A DNA stretch of 64,000 nt. It comes from Sequoia sempervirens (taxonomy: Eukaryota; Streptophyta; Pinopsida; Cupressales; Cupressaceae). Location: assembly GCA_007258455.2 (NCBI GenBank), contig VDFB02047230.1, forward strand, positions 159,782,635 through 159,846,634. Direction: 5' to 3'. Position numbers and translations under genes: made by a program. The notes below the pieces were generated by a model. The model was not told where the DNA came from, searched no databases, and saw only the letters and a list, made by a program, of their open reading frames with translations. Positions 47,206-58,678 of the stretch are shown here, piece after piece; the stretch's first letter is position 1; each line of letters opens with the position of its first letter.

Positions 47206-50200
47206 TTTCATGGTTGATGGGTTTTTGTTATAACCCCTGTTTGAGAGTTTTTTACAAAGTTGAAGCCATGGATATGCATGAAAGGTTTGAGGCATTACAA
47301 GATTGGAACACATGTTGCAAGTTTTTCTTTGCAAATTTGGGCTTTTGGGTTGTCAAGATTTGTTGGGTTTATTGCAAATCTGAAATTTTCAAAATTTGGG
47401 TCAAAGAGGATTTCTTGGTTTGAGTTTTCTAGAGAAAATTTCATGGATGACCTCTTGAGACAAAATGGACCTCGCCATTGGATCCAAGACACCGAAGACA
47501 TGAAAAATGACATACAATTTTACCTATTTTGGAAAAGTTGAAAAAAAGGAATTTTTTTTTTAGCCGTACAGCCATTTGGCCGCCCAATTTCGCTATGTGC
47601 AGAATTTAAAAATATATATATATTATTCTCCACAGATTTTTTTTTTAAAATCCTTGCAAGGAAAAAAATTAAAAAGGTTAAAAATCGTTGTTGAAAAACC
47701 TTTTGGAAAATTTCTAAATAAAAAAAATGGGGGGGGGGGGGTTGCGGGGCCACCCCCATAACCCCACCCCTGCCACGACTGACAAGCATACGACCTGCCA
47801 GTGTGAAAATTGGTAGAATTGTACCTTTCCAATGGTGGCATTGATGAGCATCCGACTCCAGGTGATGGGGTGCCAACTTTGGCCAGCAGGCCCCACCAAC
47901 AGTCTGCCCAAAAACTAAAACCCCTGACAATAAGATTAAATTCCCACCCAATTTTAAAATGTTTTAAAATATTAAATCATAATTAATGGTGGCGTAAGGT
48001 CCGCCCTTTGGGTATTGATATTTTTAAAAAGGAGGAAAAATTTAATCAAATTTAATTGTGGCTTCAATTCCCCCACTTGCCACCAAAGTAGCACCGCCCG
48101 AGCATCACCAGTCGGTCACCACTGGTAGAAAGCCGCCAATGGCTCTACTTGGGGGCCAACCTAGGTTGCATATATAGCCAAATCAGAATTTTTTCTCAAA
48201 TTTGCATAACTTTCACATAGGAGCTCAAATTTTTGACTTCTTATACTCAATGGAAAGTTAGTTTTGAGAATTATGCAATGGTATAGGTTTGGTTTCTTGA
48301 TTTTATAGTTTTGATCAATTTTTTAGCCTAAAAACCAAATGTTCTCCTCTTCATAGTTTTGGTCATAACTTTTGCATATGAAATCATTTTTTTTATTTTG
48401 AATAGGGGTTGGAGAGCATGTGATGTTTACTACACAGTGGATTAGATTATTTTTTAGTAGATGGTGTAGGATGAGTTTAGTACTTATTTGATCACTTGTA
48501 GAAGCTTGAGATTTGGGGTGTGATTGTGTGAGCATCTAGATGAGTTAATAGGAAAACCCTTGAGTGAGTACATGTTTTGATATGATATTTATGACGGTAC
48601 AACTGATTATTAGTTTGGTGCTTCCTGGTATAGGTTTATAGGTGTTTGTAAGAGTTGGACTTTGATGGTGACAGGTACACAAGTTGTCTTCAGTTTTGAG
48701 GACATGGTTTGACATGAATAAAGTCTTAGAGTCTCGTATAGGTGATACTTGAGTGCAAGTACACCATTGGATATGATTATGGTGTCATGGGTATGCAGGT
48801 ACATTTGATGCATTGATACGACATGATAATGTATGCGGTTGTTTGGTGGTGATTTGGTTTGGTGTTAGGAGGTTGTTTTTATCTCCTTGATGCTTGCATG
48901 GTTCCTTGACAATGATTACTCATTTATGGACATGGTTGGAAAATAAAATCTGTGGTTGATTTTGTGTTTGAGTTTTGATGTCTACAGGATTATCTTCTTT
49001 GATCTCTCAATTTTTAGTTTACTAATGTGACGATGAGTTTGCATGTTTCAATGATTGGATCTATGAGTTATGTGATTGGTAGGTATGCACAACCTATTGA
49101 TTGTAGTGGGATGACTCAAATGTGGACTATTTATATCCACCAGGTTTGATTATTGTTGTTGCATATTTCATTATTTGGACTTGTCTATGGTCATTTGTGC
49201 ATTGGTATGTTGTTTTGGGATGAGATGATGGATGGTTAGAGTACTTGATTAGTCAGTTCATGAGACTTGTAGCATGTGGTTTGATCACAATGTCATGATA
49301 GCTTGGTACATTCATTGGTTATACACTTTCAGTGGGAGCTTTTGACAGTGATTTCTTGGTGGTGTTGGATTGGTTTGCCATGTTTTGATGGCGATTGTAT
49401 GTATCTTCTTGGATTGGAGATTTTAGTTCTACTTGGTATGTTACTAATATTTCAGTTATTTTTGTAGACTTGGATGATCTTCATGGAGGAGATGGTAGTC
49501 ATGATGCCATGTGTAGCTCGGTAGCATGGTTTAGTGGGAGTTGTTGGCAGTGGCATGGATGCATCATTGGTGATGGTTATCTTCATGTGATTGGAGATGT
49601 GGTTTCTTGGTTTAGAGTATGATTGTTATTATGTCATGGTTTACTCTTAATGCTAGCTTAGAGTTTTGGCATAATATGGGTTCTCTTGATACCAAGATGA
49701 ATGTATTGGTTCATGTGATCTCCTAAGAGGAGATGGTTAGATCATGTTGTCATGATAGGTTCTTGATTATGTAGTTGGAGCTTTGACATTGATCTTGGTG
49801 GTTCTCTTTGTATTGAGTACATTGATCATTTGCTTGATTACTTTATGATGATGCTATGTTGCATTTGTAGTTTGGAATGTATTGATCGGTTATAGGTGCT
49901 CATGGATACTTGGAGACATAGGTGAGGTTGGAGTTCTCTTGGGATTAGATACATTTGCTTGAGATAGTTACTCTTTGGAGGTTTCAATGGGAAGATCAAG
50001 GAGCTTTCACCTACATATGGACGTGAGTTCATGATGGATCGATAGAGTAAATTGTTCTTGGAGTGAGTCATGATGACTTGGTTATCTTGGAGGAGGATTC
50101 TCATTCCACACTCTTGGTCTACTTAGTTGTCTATCATTTGAGAGGTATTTTCCCATTATATCTTTGATATGTGTTATGTTTTGTGCTTTGATTTCTCATG

Positions 50201-50510
50201 GCAATGAGTTGATTCATGGTGATTGATTTTAGAGACTCATTTGAGGATTGTTTAGCATGAGCTTATGATGCTTTATCTTTCATTGATATGGATATTGAGC
50301 TATGGGTAGTTAGCTCTAGAGGATTCATTTTGAGGTATGTTTAGCATGGTTATCTCCTTGTGCATTTGATTTTATGTTATCATTCATTGACGAGGAGTTT
50401 AGGAGATGGTTTATGAGCTAATTTTTAGATTTGAGAATGGTTACTTTGAGTTTGATCTTCTTGGTTAGAGAGGCTTACATCCATGTTGTCATTTACATGA
50501 TTCATATGTT
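47206..50510. other. non-coding interior after the copia LTR
   Basis: No gag frame is visible. A run of 13 G (47729-47741) followed by a C-rich stretch interrupts AT-rich sequence. From about 48.4 kb the plus strand is rich in T and G and reads as one continuous texture up to the E2 insertion at 50.5 kb; it resumes at 58.0 kb. Open frames are short and lack domains. Confidence 0.5.
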
Positions 50511-50515
50511 GATTG
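50511..50515. repeat. E2 target duplication, left copy (GATTG)
   Basis: GATTG precedes the left LTR and GTTTG (58038-58042) follows the right LTR. One mismatch in five is reasonable for an old insertion. Confidence 0.7.
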
Positions 50516-51769
50516 TGTAAGAGAGGGGGACCACCGTGTGCAAGACCCCAGGTCACGGAGGGTCAAGATGCGAGAGGCTGCCCTAACTTACCTCAGCTAA
50601 GTGTAGTGTTTAGGGTATGGGGATGAGAATGATGATTATTATAGAACCCTATGACCACTCTTCAATCCCAAGTTTTAAGGTGGGGCTAGGCGAGTCAGTT
50701 TTTAGGTCCAACTCTACACCTCGGGGAGCTCTCTTCCCAAGGACATCAGCATGGACTTTGGACGACAGCGCGGCGTGCTAGCGTCTCGAAAGCGCAATGT
50801 AGTATGTATAGTCAAAACGTAGCCAAGGCAAGGTTGAACTCATTAAAATGACTAATGACCTAGCTTCAAAACTTCTAAGCGAACAAAACAATACTATGAA
50901 ATAAGAGAAATATAAACGGAGGTGATAAAATAGATATACCAAAGCTAAGGTGATGAAGATGATCTCATAGAAGAGCCTATTCACCAGCTAGCTCCACAAG
51001 GTGCGTCCACCTACACACAACAAGAGAGAAAATGTTGGGGGGGATGTATAGGGGCCTACCTCAGTCAGACCCCTGTTTAGGTGTTTCCACCACCACAGAC
51101 AACCAAAAGAACAAGATAAAGAAGCAATGTAATGAAAACACAAACACTACAATGCAATACTATGCTACTCACCAAATGATAGAGGAGAGGAGAGGGAAGC
51201 TTACCACCTCCACTAAGAGCACTCAAGGATGCTTGGGGGAGAAATGAGAGGAACTCAAGCCTCTGTTGCGAATGGAATGGTCCCAAACATGCTCTACCGA
51301 GTTGATGGAGTGTGATGTTGCTGCAATGAAATGCTTGGAATGCTTGGAAGTGAGTGAAAGTGAGCTTGTGGAGTGATGTGAGAGTGTGAGTATGAAAGCT
51401 TGATGTGATGAAGAGTGTTGAAGAGTTGGAATGAAAAATGGAAGAGTGAATATGAAGGAATGAGAATGAAAACAACCATATTTGGGTTAGTTGGTTGAAG
51501 GAGGTTTTACAACTTCATTGCTAATGAGAAGAGTAATGCCTTTGTTGGCTCAACCTCAAGAATCTGCGAGGGATGTAAGCACACTGCGTGGATGTCTACG
51601 TGTTGCACGGGCGTCCTCGATAGAAACACCTCCACCGACACACAAAATAAGCTCCACGTGGACCGCTAACAATGGGCTTAAGTAAATTTAAGCCTTTGAC
51701 TTTGGTTTTCTAAAGTGTATAAAGGAAAAAAGGGGAATTGTGCTTAGGGTGAAAATTCACTCTTATACA
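50516..51769 (-). repeat. E2 3' LTR
   Basis: Starts TGTAAGAGAGGGGGACC and ends CTTATACA on the plus strand. It aligns with 56821-58037 over its whole length and is 37 bases longer because of small insertions near 51565-51640. Confidence 0.9.
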
Positions 51770-51778
51770 TTTTTCTCA
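51770..51778 (-). other. E2 polypurine tract (weak)
   Basis: The plus strand TTTTTCTCA gives TGAGAAAAA on the minus strand directly before the LTR start. It is short but in the right place and agrees with the coding orientation. Confidence 0.5.
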
Positions 51779-52021
51779 CACTTTAGCGAGCACAAGTACT
51801 GATGAGTGCTCGATAAAGTAGATCAAGAAGAGAGTAGGATTAGAAAAGTATACCTGAACCGTTGGCATACCTGAAGGTGTAGGAGATGTCAAGAACTCCA
51901 TAGCTGCTTGGAACTAAGAAGTTGGAAGAAAGCGTCTTATAGGCCCACGAACCTGCAAGGAGGCAATCCCCAAGATCTCTCGCATGGAGGAAGCCCCAAG
52001 GAAGTAGACTCTGTAGAGTCA

Positions 52022-52412
52022 GGAAGCAACGAAATGTCTACCCACAAATAGAACATGTCAAAAGCAACAACATGTTTACCCGCAGATAGAGCATGTTTGA
52101 AGTGGTGACAAGTCTACCCATAGATAGAGCATGTCAAAAGCGGCGAAACGTCTACCCATAGATAGAGTGTTCCTAAAGCAGTGACATGTCTACCCGCAGA
52201 TAGAACATTTCAAGAGTGGTGACATGTCTACCACAAATAGAGCATGTCAAAAGTGGTGACATGTTTACCCATAGATAGAACATGTCAAAAGTGGCGACAT
52301 GTTTACACGCAGATAGAACATGTCTAAAGCGGCGACACGTCTACCTACAGATAGAGCATATCTAAAGCGATGACATGTCTACCCACAGATAGAGCGTGTC
52401 TAAAAGTGTTCA
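52022..52412. repeat. about 39-bp tandem array, ten copies, inside E2
   Basis: The word TCTACCC(A/G)(C/T)AGATAGA recurs about every 38-40 bases, with GTGACATG or GCGACATG between. Copies differ at several positions, and unit length varies, so the array does not keep a reading frame. It lies between the extension frame and the 3' LTR. Confidence 0.88.
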
Positions 52413-52766
52413 ATCATGCAAACCAAAAAAATTTCAAAGGGGTCCCTCGGGAACCCTTCAAAAGGAGAGGGGTCCACTCAAGGGACACATTGTTTGAAAA
52501 GTAAGGTCTAGTCAAGTTTCCCCCAAGCTAGACGCAAAGAAGTGAATGGAATGAGTCTAGTCAGGCTACCCCCAGGCTAGACGTGAAAAATTCCATTCAT
52601 TGCAAAGGCTTTTGAAGAAAGGGTCCCTAAGGAATCCACTGTGAAGAAGAAAGGGGTCCTGCTCAAGGAACACGCAATTCAAAAGTGACTATTCATCTTA
52701 GAATGATTTTTCATCAAGGAGTCCTTTCAAAAGATGTTCACTTCATCAAGGAATTTGAAAGGAAGG
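52413..52766. repeat. E2 segment with diverged repeats and short stems
   Basis: Two copies of a GTCTAGTCA...CCCCC...GCTAGACG hairpin-like block occur at about 52505-52535 and 52554-52582. The words GGGTCC and a CTCAAGGAACAC or CTCAAGGGACAC theme repeat nearby. No coding frame is supported. Confidence 0.5.
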
Positions 52767-54089
52767 TCATGCCTCCATGCGAGGGGAAGTCAAAGCAGTT
52801 CCCACTTCAAAGGAACTGGGAGTCAAAGTCAACAATTTTGCTAAGATCGCCGACAGGGTTAGGACTTCATCCATGGAATTAAACATGCATCCCACAAGAG
52901 CATCATGCTTATCCTCAGCAGATGACGCAGGTTGTGCCTGAGATTCACCATTAAGCTTGTTGAATGACTCAGGAGTGATGATGAACTCAGGAGAAGCTGG
53001 GACTGGTTCTATCACAAGGACATAACAAGTCATCACGGGGCCACCTCGCAAAGGTGGACTCCTCTTACATCCTTCATTTCTAGAAGGACCAGTTTCCACC
53101 TGTTTCTTTGTTGAAGGAGATGAACTCCCCATAGACAAAGCCAGAGGCGTAAAGGAGGAGGAAAGAACTACAAAAGATACGACTGAAGTGTTAAGCATAT
53201 CCATGAGCTTTAGGAAGGGCTGAATATTTAGGACATACACCAGCAAAGGCAACTCTGTCAAAGGATCAATAAACACATGTACCCATTTAGGGCTAGGCAC
53301 ATTTTTGCTTGCAATGGAAGCCGAGGGCGGACTAGACTGAAGAGGAACAATAGGAAGGGAGGAAGGAGACACGACATGAGGTCTTGAAATAGGAGCGGTC
53401 ATTTCTTCCTCCTTCTGCTGTGAGGTAGCCTGCTCGACCAGGAGAGCCTTTCACTGGTGCTTGTGCTCACGTGCAAGGCAGTTTCTACGGCTCTTGGATT
53501 TAGAAATCAGAGCTTGCGAAGGGATGGAAGGTTCCTTCTCGACCATAGGAACATCTACTACAACCATTTCGGGTGAAGGAACGGGTTCCTATACAGGAAT
53601 AGGGGGAGTAGGCTAAGGAGCGATAGGAGGAGTGGAATCAAGAGCCTCAACAATGAGCCTCTTTTCACTCACTTCCTTAGGAGCAGGAGCAGTAGGAGGC
53701 CGCAGATCGAATTCTCTATGAGAACCTTTCTTTTTTTCATATAAGTAGTACCATGGTCCGAGAAATTCATTAGGGAGTTTTGCGATCCTAATATTGGGTC
53801 TACGCCAAGGAGGGATCATTGGACTCAATGGGTAACCACTGGGTCTACTCATCCAGTACTCTTCCCAGGAAAGGGGAGAGGACGGGGCAGTCCGGAAGAA
53901 AGTTGTTTTTTCTTTACCTTTACGAGAAGGAGAGGGAGTTGTTATGGGCTTCTCCTCTTTCTTTGGGGAAGAGGGAGCAAACGGTATAGACTTCTCTTTG
54001 CCTTTGTGGGGAGGAGAAGGGGCCGACATGGAATTATCCTTCTCTCTTGGAGAAAGAGTAGTCGTAAGCGCGAGCTCCTTCTTCTCATC
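52767..54089 (-). pseudogene. E2 Pro/Ser-rich extension after protease, function unknown
   Basis: This continues the gag-protease frame without a net frameshift for about 440 codons and ends at about 52767. The first half is Pro/Ser/Lys-rich with repeats of the form PSPPHKGKEK and PSPSRKGKEK, then an aromatic stretch (WEEYWMSRPSGYP, EFLGPWYYLYEKKK). The second half has SPSSLPIVPLQSSPPSAS, a hydrophobic part (LPLLVYVLNIQPFLK) and an acidic C-terminus. It is broken by stops near 54090, 53613, 53590 and 53450. It occupies the place where a gypsy element would encode reverse transcriptase, but has none of those motifs. I do not recognise a family. Confidence 0.6.
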
Positions 54090-55157
54090 TCAGGAAGAGG
54101 AGGCGACCGATTTTTCCATTACAGGAAGGGTCAGCTTTGGCTCTGCTTTGCCCCCAGTTTTGTACTTCACATAGTTCTTGTAAAGTAGGTCCATTCTTGG
54201 AGGAAGCAGACCAACCGGGGAGGGCCAAAAGTGATCCAATGAATATCCACCATGAGATACCAAACGCTGATATCCGGTATCATGCACTACATGCATGAAA
54301 CCCTCGTGGGAAAACTTTAAACACTTATGAATAATGGAGGTGACCCCATTCATGGAAGCCAACCAAGGAATGCCTAGCTTCACTCTAAATAGGTTCAAAT
54401 CTAGGATGACATCGAAGACTGTGTCAATAGTCCTAGGTCCAAATAGGATGAAAAAAGTGATCGAGCCATAAGGTTTAAGACTCATACCATTGTGGGTACG
54501 GATGGTAGATTTTATTTCTCCATACTTTTATTTTTGCAATGAGTTCAATAATAATTTTTCTTTGGTAATAACATTCACACGGCTCACGAGATCTATCAAG
54601 ACTCCCATCATAATGTTACCATTGACGCGAGCGGGAATGTAAAGAGGTGAAGGATTGTTGTTTAAGGGTAGATCTTGTGTTGTAAATGTAATATCTGATG
54701 AACCGGGTGTGAGTGGAACAATAGAAGTTACCGTGACCATGTTCACATAGGCCTCGGGTAGAGGAACATAATCAATGGGATCGATAATCATGTTGGCAGA
54801 ATGTGATGGAAATGGGTCCGTGTATATCTGCAATTCATTGTTAGCTTTTTCCACTAATCTATTAGTGTTTTGTTTGTTCCCATCGAGACAAATGCTACCA
54901 TCCTTGATGCAGTCTTGTATCTCATGATGCAACTGCATACAATATTCAGTATCATGTATGTTACCATGATTGTACTGATAGTAAGCACTCCCATCGTGCC
55001 AATTAGGATAGGGTTCCCTAACAGGCTTAGGGGATAGGAAAGTTATGATCTTATCCTTCAACAACTTTTGCAAGACAAAAGTGTAAGATTCAGACAACTT
55101 TGTGAATTTATGGTTACGTTTGAGGCCATTGTCATCGACAACGGCTACGACATTCAT
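54090..55157 (-). pseudogene. E2 gag C-terminal and aspartic protease region
   Basis: The segment YYQYNHGNIHDTEYCMQLHHE (about 54985-54925, quoted in part) is the variant knuckle found between gag and protease in several plant gypsy lineages. The protease region follows: VNGNIMMGVLIDLVSRVNVIT (about 54625-54565) has the catalytic Asp, but the usual Asp-x-Gly reads Asp-Leu-Val, so it is probably inactive. The next part, LGIPWLASMNGVTSIIHKCL (about 54390-54330), matches the conserved segment behind the protease in plant gypsy polyproteins. Stops occur at about 54525 and at the end (54090). The frame is the same as that of gag upstream. Confidence 0.8.
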
Positions 55158-56577
55158 AATGGCTTTACCCTTTCTAGAGATTGATATGATGGATTTCCCT
55201 TCAGAATGGGAGCACGAGGAAGATCCCCTGAATTGAACAACCGTATGTTGGTATTCTCATAAGGTTGCACGCAAATGCACAAAAGAAGGGTATTTCATAA
55301 GGTAAGACTTTTCTTTCCAAAGCCTTTGTAAGTTCCCTATGAACACCTTATGCACGTTAGAATTGGGCAACTAGTATGAGATTTGTGAAAGAAGCACTTG
55401 ATAACGCTCTATAAAATCAATAATCTTCTCATTGTATCCTTGCTTACATCAGATGAGATCCGAGAAGGTCATCTTCGGCCTGATGTTTGCTTGGAACTGT
55501 CTATGGAATTGGTTAACAAGTTGATTGAACAAGAAAATAGAATTATCAGGCATGGAACAGTACCACTCGAGTGTTGTTTCTTCGAGGGATCAAGGAAATA
55601 GTTTAGCCATCAAGGCGTCATGATGGAAGAAGTCGGTGCAAAGGGAAATAAAGGCAGACACGTGTGTTTGCAGATCCTCCTTACCACCAAACTTCTCAAA
55701 TTTAGGAATCTCCATTCCCTGAGGGAAGGGAGTGTTCAAGATGGCAACCGACAACGAGCTGTTTCGGAAGAAAGGCTAGAAAATAGGTTGGGCAGAGGCT
55801 TGGGAAAGGCTCGCTAAATGACTCTGCATCTTACCCATATTTTGAAGTAGAGTATTTAGAATAGGTTCGTTAGAAGATAAATGGCTAGAGGAACCTCCTC
55901 CAGGGCCACTGCCAATTCCACATCCAAAACCACCACCGGTATGACTTCTGCCAAAGCCACTACCAGAGCCACCGCCACCAGTAGGGCCACTGCCAAAACC
56001 ACTACCACAACCTCCGCCAGAATCACCTCCACCAACACCACCTCTGCTACTGAATCCATGACCACTACCAAAGCCTCCACCACCAGAGGTGACAAAAGGG
56101 GTAAAGTTAAAGCCCAATGGGACCTTATTCACCTTGATAGTTTTTGGTTGATTAGGGAAAAAAGGGATACTAATTGAAGGGACCACATCAACCATGTAGA
56201 TAGAGGTGGGAGGCATTGATACTCCTAGTCGTCTCTCATGTTCTTCAAAGGTGACTCCTTGTGCAAAACTAGAGTTTCTCAAAGGGGCGCATGCTTCAAC
56301 AGTACTAAAGAGACTACTTAGAAGCTCTATGCCTGTTCGGTCTTTATCCATCATAATTTTTAGTTCACTAACAACCCAAGTGGCTCTAGCCATCTTCGGA
56401 TTTCTTTCCAAATGATTATCAAGGTCGCTCAACCCCCTTGTAAGGGCGGACACATATTCAACAAGGATTTGACTAGCCTCATGCTTTTCCATCAATGATG
56501 GCGTGGGGGATGCAGGAGGAGTGGGGATGTGATCAGTTTCATAGATGAATCCTATCTCACCCCTCGAAACCTGCTCT
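55158..56577 (-). pseudogene. E2 gag with a Gly-rich insert
   Basis: Gag forms the particle of the element. The frame opens near 56577; the first ATG is at 56495. After an N-terminal part (HEASQILVEYVSALTRGL) comes a Gly/Ser-rich stretch of about 75 residues (about 56095-55890), then LNTLLQNMGKMQSHLASL. Next is the conserved retrotransposon gag core: EIPKFEKFGGKEDLQTHV, SLEETTLEWYCSMPDN and QFHRQFQANIRPK (about 55710-55480). Five in-frame stops interrupt the core, with no frameshift. The gag remnant at 14.9-16.0 kb belongs to a related lineage. Confidence 0.8.
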
Positions 56578-56820
56578 TACATAGCCAAACTAATGGCGAG
56601 ACCAGAGAAGAGACCCATAGAGAGACCAAGCGAGACCTTCGTTCTATCCATCGGGAGGTGTCGTACACTTCTCCTTATGATATGCCCAGAAGTTGTGGAC
56701 TGGGTTGTGATGCTCATAAACCTTCACAATGCTTGAGAACACAACAATCATGAAGCAACCGAGGGAAGCCTCAACACAGACAGATGAACAGACGTTGGTT
56801 CACATCACGTTCATCAAAAA
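56578..56820 (-). other. E2 leader between 5' LTR and gag
   Basis: This is the untranslated stretch downstream of the 5' LTR in the element sense. No primer binding site could be matched to a tRNA by eye. Confidence 0.6.
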
Positions 56821-58037
56821 TGTAAGAGAGGGGGACCACCGTGTGCAAGACCCTAAGTTACGGATGGTCAAGACGCGAGAGGTTGCCCTAACTTACCTTA
56901 GCTAAGTGTAATGTTTAAGGTATGGGGATGAGAATGATGAGGATTATAGAACCCTGTGACCACTTGTCAATCCCAAGTTTTAAGGTGGGGCTAGGCGAAT
57001 CATTTTTTAGGTCCAACTTTGCACCTAGGGGAGCTCTCTGCATGAGAATGTCAGTGTGGACTTTGGATGACAGCGCGACACGCTGGCATCTTGAAAGCGC
57101 ACTGTAGTCTGTACGGTCAAAACACACCCGAGGCAAGGTTGAACTCGTTAAAATGACTAACGACCTAGCTTAACAACTTCTAAGAAAATATAACAATACT
57201 ATGAAATACGAGAAATATAAACGGAGGTGATAAAATAGATATACCAAAGCTAAGGTGACGAACAATGTCGTAGCAGAGCCTATTCGCCAACTAGCTCCAC
57301 AAGGTGCACCCATCTACACACAACAAGAGAGAAAATGTTGGGGGGGTTGTATCGGGGCCTGCCTTAGTCAGACCCCCGTTTAGGTGTTTCCACCACCATA
57401 GATAGCCAAAAGAACGAGAAAAAGAAGCAATGTAATGAAAACACAAACACTACAATGCAGTACTATGCTACTCACCAAATGATAGAGAGGAGAGGGAAGC
57501 TTACCACCTCAACCAAGAGCACTCAAGGCTACTTGGGGGAGAAATGAGAGGAACTCAAGCCTTTTCTATGAATGGCGTGGTCCCAAACGTGCTCTATCGA
57601 GTTGATGGAGTGTGATGTTGCTGCAATGAAATGCTTGGAATGCTTGGGAGTGAGTGAAAGTGAGCTTGTGGAGTGATGTGAGAGTGTGAGTATAGAAGCT
57701 TGATGTGATGAAGAGTGATGAAGAGTTGGAATGTAAAATGGAAGAGTGAATATGAAGGAATGGGGATGAAACAACCATATTCGGGTCAGTTGGCCAAAGG
57801 AGGTGTTACGACTTCTCTACCAACGAGAAGAGTAATTCCTGTGCTAGCTCAACCACAGGAATTTTCCAAGGATGTAAGTGTCCCATACAAAGAAACGCTC
57901 AATGACACACAAAATAGGCTCCACATGGACCTCCAACAATGGGCTTAAGTAAATTTAAGCCTCTGACTTTGGTTTTCGAAAGTGTATAAAGGAAAAAAAG
58001 GGGAATTGCGCTTAGGGTGCAAATTCACTCTTATATA
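56821..58037 (-). repeat. E2 5' LTR
   Basis: It starts TGTAAGAGAGGGGGACC, as does the other LTR, and ends CTTATATA, with the terminal CA mutated to TA. Internal landmarks shared with the other copy include a G7 run (57334) in the block GTTGGGGGGG and the block TGGGCTTAAGTAAATTTAAG. Confidence 0.9.
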
Positions 58038-58042
58038 GTTTG
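58038..58042. repeat. E2 target duplication, right copy (GTTTG)
   Basis: Pairs with GATTG at 50511-50515 with one difference. Confidence 0.7.
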
Positions 58043-58678
58043 ATATAAGAGATTGAATGTTGGTTTGGGTGTTGTTGAGGCTTCTCATTTGGGGTTGTTA
58101 GGAGATCATACTTGACATAGCGATGCACTTTTGAGGTGTTGGTAGGACATGTTATGGTTTATAAGTTTTCTCTCTTCATTCTATGGTTCCTTCCAAGTGG
58201 TTCATGTTCATATGTTTTGGGAGGATGGTGGCAACATATTGTGAGAGAGTATGCAGTTGTTGGTGTTGCATGTGTAGATCATTGTGATTTTTCTTGGTAC
58301 CTCATGATTTGATTATGTATCACACCTTGATATAATGTTGAGTGATAGAGTTGATATGCTTTGACATTACCTATGCAGTGGGATTTCCTGGATATGTATG
58401 TTCTTCGTTAAAAAGTTTGATATACGAAGCTTGTGTTTACAATTTATGGGTTTCATATGTTGTTGGCATGAGTTTATTGATGTATTTGATACCTTGGGGA
58501 TATGGATGGTAGGATGTATTAGCATGTGTTGTGGATGTTATTTATGATCATGTGGGTTTTTCTTCATGACAATAGCTTGTTTGGAGCCTTTGTTATCACT
58601 TGGATTTTATTCTTGCATTCTTGGATTGTTGCATCTTCACCTTGGCATGTTCCTTTTCTTCCATAGTTGGTGCGTTGG
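58043..58678. other. host sequence of E2, T/G-rich, no gene
   Basis: The texture matches 48.4-50.5 kb, supporting the view that E2 split one continuous stretch. No coding frame is supported. Confidence 0.55.

Larger units (their letters stand above)
50516..58037 (-). mobile_element. 7.5-kb Ty3-gypsy-like element E2 without RT or integrase
   Basis: E2 is bounded by LTRs at 50516-51769 and 56821-58037 and by a near-matching target duplication. It reads right to left. The interior of about 5 kb encodes gag, a protease remnant and a long Pro/Ser-rich extension, all in one frame, followed by a tandem array and then the 3' LTR. No reverse transcriptase, RNase H or integrase motif is present, and there is not enough room for them between the LTRs. 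It would have depended on another element for copying. The strand preceding the right LTR in the element sense (AAAAATGATGAACG region reversed) shows no primer site that I recognise. Confidence 0.85.

Noticed and set aside
53944..54188. Plus-strand frames of 60-76 codons
   Set aside because: They are opposite to the E2 extension frame, which is continuous with gag and protease on the minus strand.
55881..56177. Thr/Ala/Ser-rich open frame on the plus strand
   Set aside because: It is the complement of the Gly-rich part of the E2 gag, which has homology support on the minus strand.
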